From an uncultured Eubacteriales bacterium (lineage in GTDB: Bacteria > Bacillota > Clostridia > Oscillospirales > CAG-272), in assembly GCA_934796165.1 (NCBI GenBank), contig CAKVOU010000011.1, positions 1 through 64,000 of the forward strand: DNA of 64,000 bases, read 5' to 3'. The number at the start of each line of letters is the position of its first letter. Positions within the stretch are counted from its first letter, which is position 1. The position numbers and the translations under genes are program-made. A model generated the notes under the pieces. That model had not been told where the DNA came from. It worked only from the letters and a program-made list of their open reading frames with translations, and searched no databases. This document shows, piece after piece, positions 40,224-47,850 of this stretch.

Positions 40224-42467
40224 ATGGCGGAACGGACGGACAATACGGATGAACGCGGATTGATCAGTATGACGGGAACCGTGGAATCCGTGATCTATTC
40301 CAACGAGGAAAACGGTTACGCCATCTGCGACCTCGGCACCGAAGACGACGAGATCGTGACCATCGTCGGCACGCTCCCGTATATCGGCGAGGGCGACCAT
40401 GTGACGGTGTTCGGCAGATGGGTACATAACCCCAAATACGGACGGCAGTTCCGGGTGGAGCAGTATGAAAAGAAGCTCCCTGCGGATACGGCGTCCATTT
40501 TGCGTTATCTGTCCTCCCGCACGGTGCGGGGGATCGGTCCCAAAACGGCGCAGAAAATCGTGGATGCGTTCGGCACGGATACGTTTGATGTGATTGAGAA
40601 TCATCCCGACTGGCTGGAGCAGGTCGGGATCTCGGGGAAGAAGGCGCAGGCGATCTCGGAGGATTTCCGGGAAAAATCCGGCATCCGTTCCGCCATGATG
40701 TTCTTCCGCGACTATTTCGGCGCGGCGCTGACCGTCCGGATCTATCGGAAGTGGGGCTCCGGCGCGGTGGAGATCGCCCGGAACTGCCCGTACCGGCTGT
40801 GCGAGGAGATCGAGGGCATCGGTTTTGAGAAAGCCGATGCGATGGCGGACAAGCTGGGACTGTCCCGTGATTCCGAAGAAAGAGCAATGAGCGGGCTTTT
40901 GTATCTTCTGAATTCCAATGCGGCGCAGAACGGACACGTCTGCCTGCCGCGGGAAAAGCTGATTGCCGCCGGCGCAAAGATGCTGACGATCAGTGAGGAG
41001 AGCGCAGCAGACGCGGTGAAGAAGCTGCTTGCCGCGGGAAAGCTCAAGGTCTCGGTGTTCGGCGGCGAATCCTATATTTACACCGCCGCGGCATATGACA
41101 GCGAGTGTTACATTGCGGAGAAGCTGGAGTTGATCGACAAGCTCTGCGTCCGCCCCGACGTGGAGGATGTATACGGCTTTATCCGGAGAGAAGAAGCGGG
41201 GAGTGGCATGGAGTACGCCGAACTGCAACGCAAGGCGATCTACGATGCGCTGTCAAACGGCGTGCTCATCCTGTCCGGCGGTCCCGGCACGGGTAAAACG
41301 ACCGTTGTGCGTGCGCTTCTGCATATTTTCAGAAGTCTGGATTTCAAGGTCGCCCTGACCGCTCCCACGGGCCGCGCGGCAAAGCGCCTGTCCGAGTCCA
41401 CCTCGTGGGAAGCCAAGACCATTCACCGCCTGCTTGAAATGGAATACGACGGGAACGCTCCCGAATCCTCCGGGTTCCGGCGGGACAGTCACAATTATCT
41501 GGAGGAGGATGTCATTATCGTCGATGAGGCATCCATGGTGGACAATGCCCTCATGAGCGCACTGCTCAAGGCGATCAAGCCGGGCGCGCGGCTCATCATC
41601 ATCGGGGACGCGGACCAGCTACCGAGCGTCGGTGCGGGGAACGTTCTCCGCGACCTCATCTCGTCCGGGCATTTCGCGACTATCCTGCTCACCGAAATTT
41701 TCCGGCAGGCGGAAAAGAGCCTCATTGTCACCAACGCGCACGCGATCAACGAGGGACGGATGCCGCAGCTCGATATCAAGGACCGGGATTTCTTTTATCT
41801 GCCGCGCGGGAATGACCGCGAGATCGCCATGACGGTGGCGGATCTTTGCCGCAACCGTCTGCCGCGTGCTTACGGCGAGATTGCCGAAACCGGGACGCAG
41901 GTCATCACGCCGTCCCGCAAGGGCGAGGCGGGAACCGAAAATCTCAATCTGCTTTTGCAGAGTTGCCTCAATCCCCCTGCGAAGAACAAGCGCGAGTTTG
42001 TTCACCGCGACCGGGTTTTCCGCGAGGGCGACCGCGTGATGCAGATCCGCAACAACTACGATCTTTCCTGGACGCGCGGCGTGCGCGATGAGGGAACCGG
42101 CGTGTTCAACGGGGACATCGGAACCGTCATGACGGTTGATCCGGTGGAAAAACGCATGGAGATCTGCTTCGACGAACGGACGGTGTTCTATGACTTCTCG
42201 CTTGCCGAGGATCTGGAGCATGCATGGGCAATCACGGTACATAAAAGTCAGGGTAGTGAGTACCCCATCGTGATCATCCCGCTGTATCAGGCGCCGCCGC
42301 TTCTGCTCACGCGCAACCTCTTTTATACCGCCGTGACTCGTGCGGAGCGGATGGTGATCTTAGTCGGCAGAGAGGAGATCGTCCGTACTATGGTGGAGAA
42401 TAACCGCCAGTCCATGCGCTATACGGGGCTTGCCTGCCGGCTTGCCGGGACGGAGGGGAAGGCATGA
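40224..42467 (+). CDS. recD2: RecD2-type DNA helicase
   Basis: The product is 747 residues. It is a 5'-3' superfamily 1B helicase of organisms lacking RecBC. The N-terminal OB-like domain (MTGTVESVIYSNEENGYAIC) and helix-hairpin-helix motifs (RGIGPKTAQKIVDAFG and GISGKKAQAISEDF) precede the motor. Motif I is GGPGTGKTT near residue 352, motif II VIIVDEASMVD, and motif VI WAITVHKSQGSEYP. The start follows AGGAGGTGCC. Its stop overlaps the comFC start by four bases. Confidence 0.95.
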   Translation: MAERTDNTDERGLISMTGTVESVIYSNEENGYAICDLGTEDDEIVTIVGTLPYIGEGDHVTVFGRWVHNPKYGRQFRVEQYEKKLPADTASILRYLSSRTVRGIGPKTAQKIVDAFGTDTFDVIENHPDWLEQVGISGKKAQAISEDFREKSGIRSAMMFFRDYFGAALTVRIYRKWGSGAVEIARNCPYRLCEEIEGIGFEKADAMADKLGLSRDSEERAMSGLLYLLNSNAAQNGHVCLPREKLIAAGAKMLTISEESAADAVKKLLAAGKLKVSVFGGESYIYTAAAYDSECYIAEKLELIDKLCVRPDVEDVYGFIRREEAGSGMEYAELQRKAIYDALSNGVLILSGGPGTGKTTVVRALLHIFRSLDFKVALTAPTGRAAKRLSESTSWEAKTIHRLLEMEYDGNAPESSGFRRDSHNYLEEDVIIVDEASMVDNALMSALLKAIKPGARLIIIGDADQLPSVGAGNVLRDLISSGHFATILLTEIFRQAEKSLIVTNAHAINEGRMPQLDIKDRDFFYLPRGNDREIAMTVADLCRNRLPRAYGEIAETGTQVITPSRKGEAGTENLNLLLQSCLNPPAKNKREFVHRDRVFREGDRVMQIRNNYDLSWTRGVRDEGTGVFNGDIGTVMTVDPVEKRMEICFDERTVFYDFSLAEDLEHAWAITVHKSQGSEYPIVIIPLYQAPPLLLTRNLFYTAVTRAERMVILVGREEIVRTMVENNRQSMRYTGLACRLAGTEGKA

Positions 42468-43390
42468 AGCAGTTCTTCAGGTATCTTTTGTTTCCGCCGG
42501 TCTGCGTCGGCTGCGGTGAGCGGTTCGATCTGTTCTCCGAGGAGGAGATCCCTGTGTTCTGCCTCAAGTGCCGGGTAAAATGGGAGAATGAACTGTCCCG
42601 CAGCTGCGACGTGTGCGGACGCGTGCTGCCGCTTTGTACCTGCATGCCGGATGTGCTCCGCGCGGCGGGAACTGCGGCGCTTCATAAGCTCTGCCGGTAT
42701 GAGCCGGAGCACCGTTCGTCCGTCGGGTCGCATACTGTGCTAACCCTCAAGGACCGACGGGTCCCGCGCGCCTTTCGCTTTCTCGGCGATGAGCTTGCCC
42801 GCGGACTGACGAAGGATTATTCGAAAGAAGACACGCTCGTGACTTATGTTCCGCGAAGCCGCCGGGCGCAGGAACGCGCCGGGTTCGATCAGGGACTGGA
42901 ATTGTCCCTTTCAATTGCGGCGAGCGGCGGGTACCGGCATTTGAAACTGTTTTCCCGCAAGGGCGGCAGAGAACAAAAGCAACTTTCTGCCGCGGAACGT
43001 CTTGAAAACGTGCGCCGATCGGTGCGCCTGTTGCCCGGTTCCGGGGAAAACGGCGATGCCTCTCTTCTTGCCGGGAAGACCGTCCTCCTCGTGGACGACG
43101 TGGTGACGACCGGTGCTACGATGGCAGTCTGTACCGAGTTGTTACTTGCGGCTGGCGCCGGGCGGGTCGTCGGTGTGTGCGTGGCTGTTGATTTCCGCGG
43201 AGAAGACGGGGACCCGGATGACCTCGAAGACCAATTTGACGGGACCGACGTGCCGGAGACGGAAGATATGGTTGGTGCCGGAGGCGAGAGCGGTATGCCG
43301 GATGCGGAAGGTATCGCTTACGCGGAAGATGCGGTTGACGCAGAGGACGGGAAGTCGCAGAGGCGACATAAAATTCCCGGCACGGATTGA
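42464..43390 (+). CDS. comFC: ComFC-like phosphoribosyltransferase-fold protein
   Basis: The product is 308 residues. A zinc finger (CVGC at 14-17, FCLKC, SCDVC and LCTC) precedes a type I PRTase domain: ERAGFDQGLELSLSIA, then the PRPP loop VLLVDDVVTTGATM near residue 208. ComFC relatives act in natural transformation, apparently handling incoming single-stranded DNA. The domain ends by about residue 230; the last 75 residues are an unusual acidic tail rich in Asp, Glu and Gly (for example DPDDLEDQFDGTDVPETED), absent in ordinary ComFC. It is translationally coupled to recD2 (ATGA). Confidence 0.88.
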   Translation: MKQFFRYLLFPPVCVGCGERFDLFSEEEIPVFCLKCRVKWENELSRSCDVCGRVLPLCTCMPDVLRAAGTAALHKLCRYEPEHRSSVGSHTVLTLKDRRVPRAFRFLGDELARGLTKDYSKEDTLVTYVPRSRRAQERAGFDQGLELSLSIAASGGYRHLKLFSRKGGREQKQLSAAERLENVRRSVRLLPGSGENGDASLLAGKTVLLVDDVVTTGATMAVCTELLLAAGAGRVVGVCVAVDFRGEDGDPDDLEDQFDGTDVPETEDMVGAGGESGMPDAEGIAYAEDAVDAEDGKSQRRHKIPGTD

Positions 43391-43415
43391 TTTTTGCCGG
43401 GAAGTCTGCTATAAT
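43387..43415 (+). promoter_or_regulatory. Promoter of mreB
   Basis: TTGATT, 17 bases, TATAAT, overlapping the end of comFC and 70 bases ahead of mreB. Confidence 0.8.
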
Positions 43416-43484
43416 AAATCTGTTACCCGATCCGGGAAATCCGGGATCGGAAATAACGGGCGTTTGCCCGGGAAGGAGCCGCCG

Positions 43485-44585
43485 ATGGGAAAACTCACGG
43501 AATTTTTCAAAAAACTGTTTTCGGGAAAAATCCGCGTCAGCCGGGACATCGGCATTGACCTCGGTACCGCGACGGTTCTCGTATATGTGGAGGGCAAGGG
43601 CATTGTGCTCAAGGAGCCTTCCGTGGTTGCGGTGGATACCATGACGGACAAGGTGTTTGCGGTCGGCAGGGAAGCGCAGCAGATGCTCGGCAGAACACCG
43701 GAAAACATCACCGCGTTCCGTCCGCTCCGGGACGGAGTCATCAGTCAGTACGAGATCACTCTCAATATGCTGGAGCATTTCATCCGCCGCGCCTGCAAGA
43801 ATATTGTGTTTCAGCCGCGCGTGGTTATCTGTATCCCGTCGGGCATTACCGATGTGGAGGAACGCGCCGTGCTTCAGGCAGGACGTGACGCCGGCGCAAG
43901 GCGTACCTACCTGATCGAGGAACCGCTTGCCGCGGCAATCGGCGTAGGCATTGATATTTCCGCGCCCGTCGGTCACATGATCGTAGACATCGGCGGCGGC
44001 ACTACGGACGTTGCCGTAATCTCGCTCGGCGGGATCGTTGTCTCGAAGTCCGTCCGCATTGCAGGCGACAAATTCGATGAAGCAATCATGAAATACGTTC
44101 GCCGCAAGTACAATGTGCTGATCGGTGAGCGTACTGCGGAAATGGTCAAGATCCGCATCGGCACCGTGCATGACCGGCGACCGGGAGAGAATCTGGAAGT
44201 CAAGGGCAGGTCGCTTGCCGACGGACAGCCCAAAGTGATTACTCTGTCTTCAAGAGAAATGATCGAAGCGCTTGCCGAGCCGGCATCTGCCGTGCTCGAT
44301 GCGATTTATTCGGTCATTGAGCGTACCCCGCCGGAGTTGATCGGCGATATTATGAAATACGGCATGATCCTGACCGGCGGCGGAAGCCGGCTTTCCGGTC
44401 TTGATCAATTGATTACCGGGGCGACCGGCATCCGCGCCCGTGTCGCAAAAGACCCGGAATCCTGCGTGGCAATGGGGACCGGGCGCGCGCTTTCGTTTCT
44501 GGAGCATCTGCCGGAGGGTACCATCCGCATTTCCGACGAGAAAATTCCGGTACATCATACCGGGTCGGAGCGCGGCGCCCGCTGA
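43485..44585 (+). CDS. mreB: MreB/Mbl-type rod-shape protein
   Basis: The product is 366 residues. It is a bacterial actin that forms membrane-bound filaments guiding elongation. SRDIGIDLGTATVLVYVEGKG is phosphate loop 1, MIVDIGGGTTDVAVISLGG is phosphate loop 2, and MILTGGGSRLSGLDQL the adenosine motif. The basic and aromatic N-terminus (KLTEFFKKLFSGK) looks like an amphipathic membrane anchor. No mreC, mreD or rodA is adjacent, so this is a stand-alone copy and could be the Mbl or MreBH paralogue. The ATG follows GGAAGGAG and has its own promoter. Confidence 0.94.
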   Translation: MGKLTEFFKKLFSGKIRVSRDIGIDLGTATVLVYVEGKGIVLKEPSVVAVDTMTDKVFAVGREAQQMLGRTPENITAFRPLRDGVISQYEITLNMLEHFIRRACKNIVFQPRVVICIPSGITDVEERAVLQAGRDAGARRTYLIEEPLAAAIGVGIDISAPVGHMIVDIGGGTTDVAVISLGGIVVSKSVRIAGDKFDEAIMKYVRRKYNVLIGERTAEMVKIRIGTVHDRRPGENLEVKGRSLADGQPKVITLSSREMIEALAEPASAVLDAIYSVIERTPPELIGDIMKYGMILTGGGSRLSGLDQLITGATGIRARVAKDPESCVAMGTGRALSFLEHLPEGTIRISDEKIPVHHTGSERGAR

Positions 44586-44636
44586 CGGTACCGCGGGAAG
44601 AAGGAATCCGTCATCCGGAAGGGCAGTTTTCGCGCC

Positions 44637-44741
44637 GCCGGGGGGCGACTTCCGCCCGCGCTTGCCGGCTCTTCGCCCGCAAAGCACCCCGGTTTCTTCA
44701 TCTCCCCGAGCCGTACCGCGGACTTCCGCCGCCCCCTCGGC
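44637..44741 (+). repeat. Structured intergenic repeat, copy A
   Basis: The outer stem pairs 44637-44647 with 44730-44741 (11 bp, one bulged T). Inside it GGGCGACTTCCGCCC (44643-44657) and GCGGACTTCCGCCGCC (44718-44733) place an ACTT on each side of an internal loop, with CCGC and GCGG forming an inner stem. The central arm of about 60 bases is the longest of the three copies. A pyrimidine-rich tract follows. It lies between mreB and pepD. Confidence 0.75.
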
Positions 44742-44831
44742 AGCTTTCTCCCTCTCCTCCTTTGAATTTTTCCGACCTCTTTGCCTCCACTTCACCGGGA
44801 ATCGTATTTGTCAGAAAGAAGGTTGAACCTC

Positions 44832-46271
44832 ATGAAAAAATATGTTGTCACCGGCAGAAAGCCGGAGCGGGTGTTCCGCTTCTTCGAAGACCTCAATGCC
44901 ATTCCCCGCGGCTCGCACAATGAAAAAGCCGTCTCGGATTTCCTCCTTGCGTTCGCAAAACAGCGCGGACTGGAAGCGTATCAGGACAGCGCAAACAACG
45001 TCTTTGTCCGTATGCCCGCAACGCCCGGTATGGAGGATCGCCCCACGGTTCTTTTGCAGGGACACATGGATATGGTCTGCGAGAAAAACGCGGACGTTTC
45101 TCACAATTTTGAAAAAGACGGAATCGATATGTACACCGACGGCAAGTATCTCCGCGCCCGCGGTACCACGCTCGGCGGCGACGACGGAATCGCAGACGCT
45201 ATGATGATGGCAATCATGGACGGGGAACTGGAAAAGCACCCCGCCATGGAATTCCTCATCACTACCTGCGAGGAGGTCGGACTCGACGGTGCCAAGGCGT
45301 TTGACTATTCCCGCGTTACGGCAAAGCGTATGATTAACCTGGACAGCGAAAACGAGGACCAGGTGACCGTCGGTTGCGCCGGCGGCGTGCGTACCGACCT
45401 TGTGCTTCCTGTCAGACAGGTGAACTTCCGCGGCATCGCGCTCCGTCTCACGGTCCGCGGTCTTGCCGGCGGACATTCCGGTGAAAACATCAACTCCGGC
45501 AGAGCCAACGCCAATAAGCTCATGGGCAGAATCCTTGCGGCGGCTCCCGATTTCCGCCTCATTTCGATTGACGGCGGTTCCAAGGATAATGCCATCCCGC
45601 GCGAATGCACCGCCGTCATCGCGGTTCCCGCGTTTCTGAAACAGGCGTTTCTTACGGACTTTATCCCCAATGAAGAAGCGGCAATCCGCGGGGAACTTTT
45701 CCCCGATGACGCAGGCTTCACTCTCACGGCGGAGCCTGTGACTTCCCCCGCAAAAATGTGGGATAAGAATTCCACGCTCCGCGTTGTGTCGGTGCTGGCG
45801 GGCGTCGCAAACGGCGTGCTTTCCATGAGCCGGAATGTCCCCGGTCTTGTCGGATATTCCAGAAGCCTCGGCGTCATCAGAACCGAGGGCGACCGCGTGT
45901 CGCTCGTGTTCTCCGCACGCTCCGCAACCGAGAGCCAGCTTGACGCGTCGGAGGATGAGCTTTCCGCACTCGGCGCACTCGCCGGTGCAGAAGTCAGCCA
46001 CTACAGCCGCTATCCCGGCTGGGATTTTGCCGAAAACTCCCCCGTCCGTGACACGTGGCTTGCCGCATACAAGCGTCTTTTCGGCACGGAGCCGAAGGTC
46101 ACCGTTATCCATGCGGGACTGGAGTGCGGAATCATTTCCTCGCACCTGCCCGAGCTTGACATGATCTCCGTCGGTCCCGACATGAAGGACATCCATTCAC
46201 CCGACGAGGCGCTGGACCTCGACTCCTGCGAGCGGATTTTCCGGGTGCTTGAAGCAGTCCTTGCCGACTGA
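44832..46271 (+). CDS. pepD: Aminoacyl-histidine dipeptidase (M20C peptidase)
   Basis: The product is 479 residues. It is a two-metal peptidase hydrolysing beta-Ala-His and other dipeptides. LLQGHMDMVCEK carries the first metal His and the catalytic Asp, GTTLGGDDGIADA the bridging Asp, and TTCEEVGLDGA the general base Glu and the next ligand; GLECGIISSHLPELDMISVG supplies the last His region. The internal lid domain (GGHSGENINSGRANANKLM) is present. The start MKKYVVTG at 44832 follows AGAAGG. It is a single gene with its own terminator; I see no clear promoter in the gap before it. Confidence 0.93.
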   Translation: MKKYVVTGRKPERVFRFFEDLNAIPRGSHNEKAVSDFLLAFAKQRGLEAYQDSANNVFVRMPATPGMEDRPTVLLQGHMDMVCEKNADVSHNFEKDGIDMYTDGKYLRARGTTLGGDDGIADAMMMAIMDGELEKHPAMEFLITTCEEVGLDGAKAFDYSRVTAKRMINLDSENEDQVTVGCAGGVRTDLVLPVRQVNFRGIALRLTVRGLAGGHSGENINSGRANANKLMGRILAAAPDFRLISIDGGSKDNAIPRECTAVIAVPAFLKQAFLTDFIPNEEAAIRGELFPDDAGFTLTAEPVTSPAKMWDKNSTLRVVSVLAGVANGVLSMSRNVPGLVGYSRSLGVIRTEGDRVSLVFSARSATESQLDASEDELSALGALAGAEVSHYSRYPGWDFAENSPVRDTWLAAYKRLFGTEPKVTVIHAGLECGIISSHLPELDMISVGPDMKDIHSPDEALDLDSCERIFRVLEAVLAD

Positions 46272-46300
46272 TTTCGCGGGAAACCTCCAAGAACTGATAC

Positions 46301-46339
46301 AAAACGGCACGTTCTGCTCGGAATGTGCCGTTTTCTTTT
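46301..46339 (+). terminator. Terminator of pepD
   Basis: AAAACGGCACGTTC pairs with GAATGTGCCGTTTT with one G-T pair, followed by CTTTT. Confidence 0.88.
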
Positions 46340-46587
46340 GCACACAGAGAAAAACGGGCGGAACGGGTCGAGCGAAATCTCTCCCTTCGGGGCGTTCCGG
46401 CGCGTCGAAAATCCGAAAATGACTGTACAAAATACAAATGATATGATATAATATATATAATTATTTGTCATAAGAATCCGTCGGTCAATTGTGCCGCGGG
46501 CGGGAGTGATTTCCGTTCCGCACAGGGGCGGGATATGACGCATGGACCGGTGAGCGGTCAGAACGGAAAGGAACGGAAAAGCAACGT
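46340..46587. other. Gap between pepD and the methyltransferase gene
   Basis: Apart from one promoter at 46424 I see no gene or RNA here; the leader after the promoter is about 130 bases. Confidence 0.5.
46424..46452 (+). promoter_or_regulatory. Promoter of the RlmB-type gene and downstream operon
   Basis: TGTACA, 17 bases, TATAAT, in a locally AT-rich stretch. Confidence 0.65.
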
Positions 46588-47790
46588 ATGGGATATAAAA
46601 AGTACGATACGGAAACGGAAAACGAGGGATACAAACCGTCAAAAAAAACGGGAGCTGGGTACGGGCAGACGAAAAGCGGTGCCACTTCCCGGGGGGACGG
46701 CGTACATAAAAACGGAAACCGGGGGCAGTATGCGGCGAGAGCCGATCGGGGCAACGAGGAAAAGAAGACCTTCGGGGACAGCCGCAAGCCCCGCAGTACC
46801 TCTGAGCGAAGATATTCAGACCGGAAGTCCTATTCAGATCAGGGGCGGAAGCCTTACGGAGATACGGACCGCAAGCCCTACGGGTCACATCCTGCAAACG
46901 GCAAGAAACCGTACCGCCCGGAACGTTCGTGGGAGACGGGAAACGGGGATGCGACGGCATCCTTCCCGGAAGAACTTGACAAGGCGTTTTCGGTCGGGGA
47001 AGAGACAAATCAAGCCGGAACGGACAACCCCGGGATCCACGGGGATTACGAAAACGGCGCGGTCATCGGGCGCAACGCGGTCAGGGAACTTTTGAAGAGC
47101 GAGCGGTCGATCGACAAGATTTTGGTCCAGCGCGGGGAACGGACCGGCTCCATCACCGTGCTTGTCGCGGAAGCAATCGGACGCGGAATCCCGGTCATTG
47201 AGGTGGAACGCGCAAAACTGGACAGCCTTGCGGGCTTCGCGCCGCACCAGGGCATCATCGCCATGGCGGCGGAAAAGGAATACTGCGAGGTGGGGGACAT
47301 CCTCCGGATCGCAGAGGAACGCGGCGAGGCGCCGCTCATCGTCATCGCGGACGGTATCACCGATCCGTACAATCTCGGCGCACTCATCCGTTGCGCGGAA
47401 GGTGTCGGTGCGCACGGGCTCATCATTCCCAAACGCCATGCTGCAGGACTTACCCCGCTCGTCACCAAAGCGTCGGCGGGAGCGATCGAGCATCTTGCAA
47501 TCGCAAAGGTCGCCAACCTCAACAACACCATCCGGAAGCTGAAAGAAAGCGGTGTCTGGGTATATGCCGCGGAAGCGGGTGGTCAGAACTACTATGACTG
47601 CGATTTCAGAGGGCCCTGTGCGCTGGTGTTCGGCAGTGAGGGTGACGGAGTGTCCCGCATGGTCAAGGAGAACAGCGACGCCATCGTTTCCATCCCGATG
47701 TATGGGCACGTCAATTCGTTCAACGTCTCTACCGCGGGCGCGGTCCTGCTTGCCGAGGCTTCGAGACAGCATCACCTGACAAAAAACTGA
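46588..47790 (+). CDS. rlmB: RlmB/TrmH-family 23S rRNA 2'-O-methyltransferase with a basic extension
   Basis: The product is 400 residues. The C-terminal 245 residues are a SpoU-family enzyme: a substrate-binding domain (GRNAVRELLKSERSIDKILV) and a SPOUT domain with motif 1 DPYNLGALIRCAEGVGAHG, motif 2 CALVFGSEGDGVSRMV and motif 3 NSFNVSTAGAVLLAEA, which binds SAM in a knot. RlmB methylates a guanosine in domain V of 23S rRNA; the site here is inferred. Residues 1-150 are a disordered stretch rich in Lys, Arg, Tyr, Gly and Ser that is much longer than usual and probably binds RNA. The next gene begins 60 bases downstream. Confidence 0.9.
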   Translation: MGYKKYDTETENEGYKPSKKTGAGYGQTKSGATSRGDGVHKNGNRGQYAARADRGNEEKKTFGDSRKPRSTSERRYSDRKSYSDQGRKPYGDTDRKPYGSHPANGKKPYRPERSWETGNGDATASFPEELDKAFSVGEETNQAGTDNPGIHGDYENGAVIGRNAVRELLKSERSIDKILVQRGERTGSITVLVAEAIGRGIPVIEVERAKLDSLAGFAPHQGIIAMAAEKEYCEVGDILRIAEERGEAPLIVIADGITDPYNLGALIRCAEGVGAHGLIIPKRHAAGLTPLVTKASAGAIEHLAIAKVANLNNTIRKLKESGVWVYAAEAGGQNYYDCDFRGPCALVFGSEGDGVSRMVKENSDAIVSIPMYGHVNSFNVSTAGAVLLAEASRQHHLTKN

Positions 47791-47850
47791 TTGCGCCCGG
47801 GTGGCGGAAACATACAGGAACGTAACCGAAAAAAGAAAGGAGGGATTCCC

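Noticed and set aside
38904..41228. A 774-codon minus-strand frame opposite metK and recD2
   Set aside because: It crosses two well-supported plus-strand genes and the gap between them, with no domain signature.
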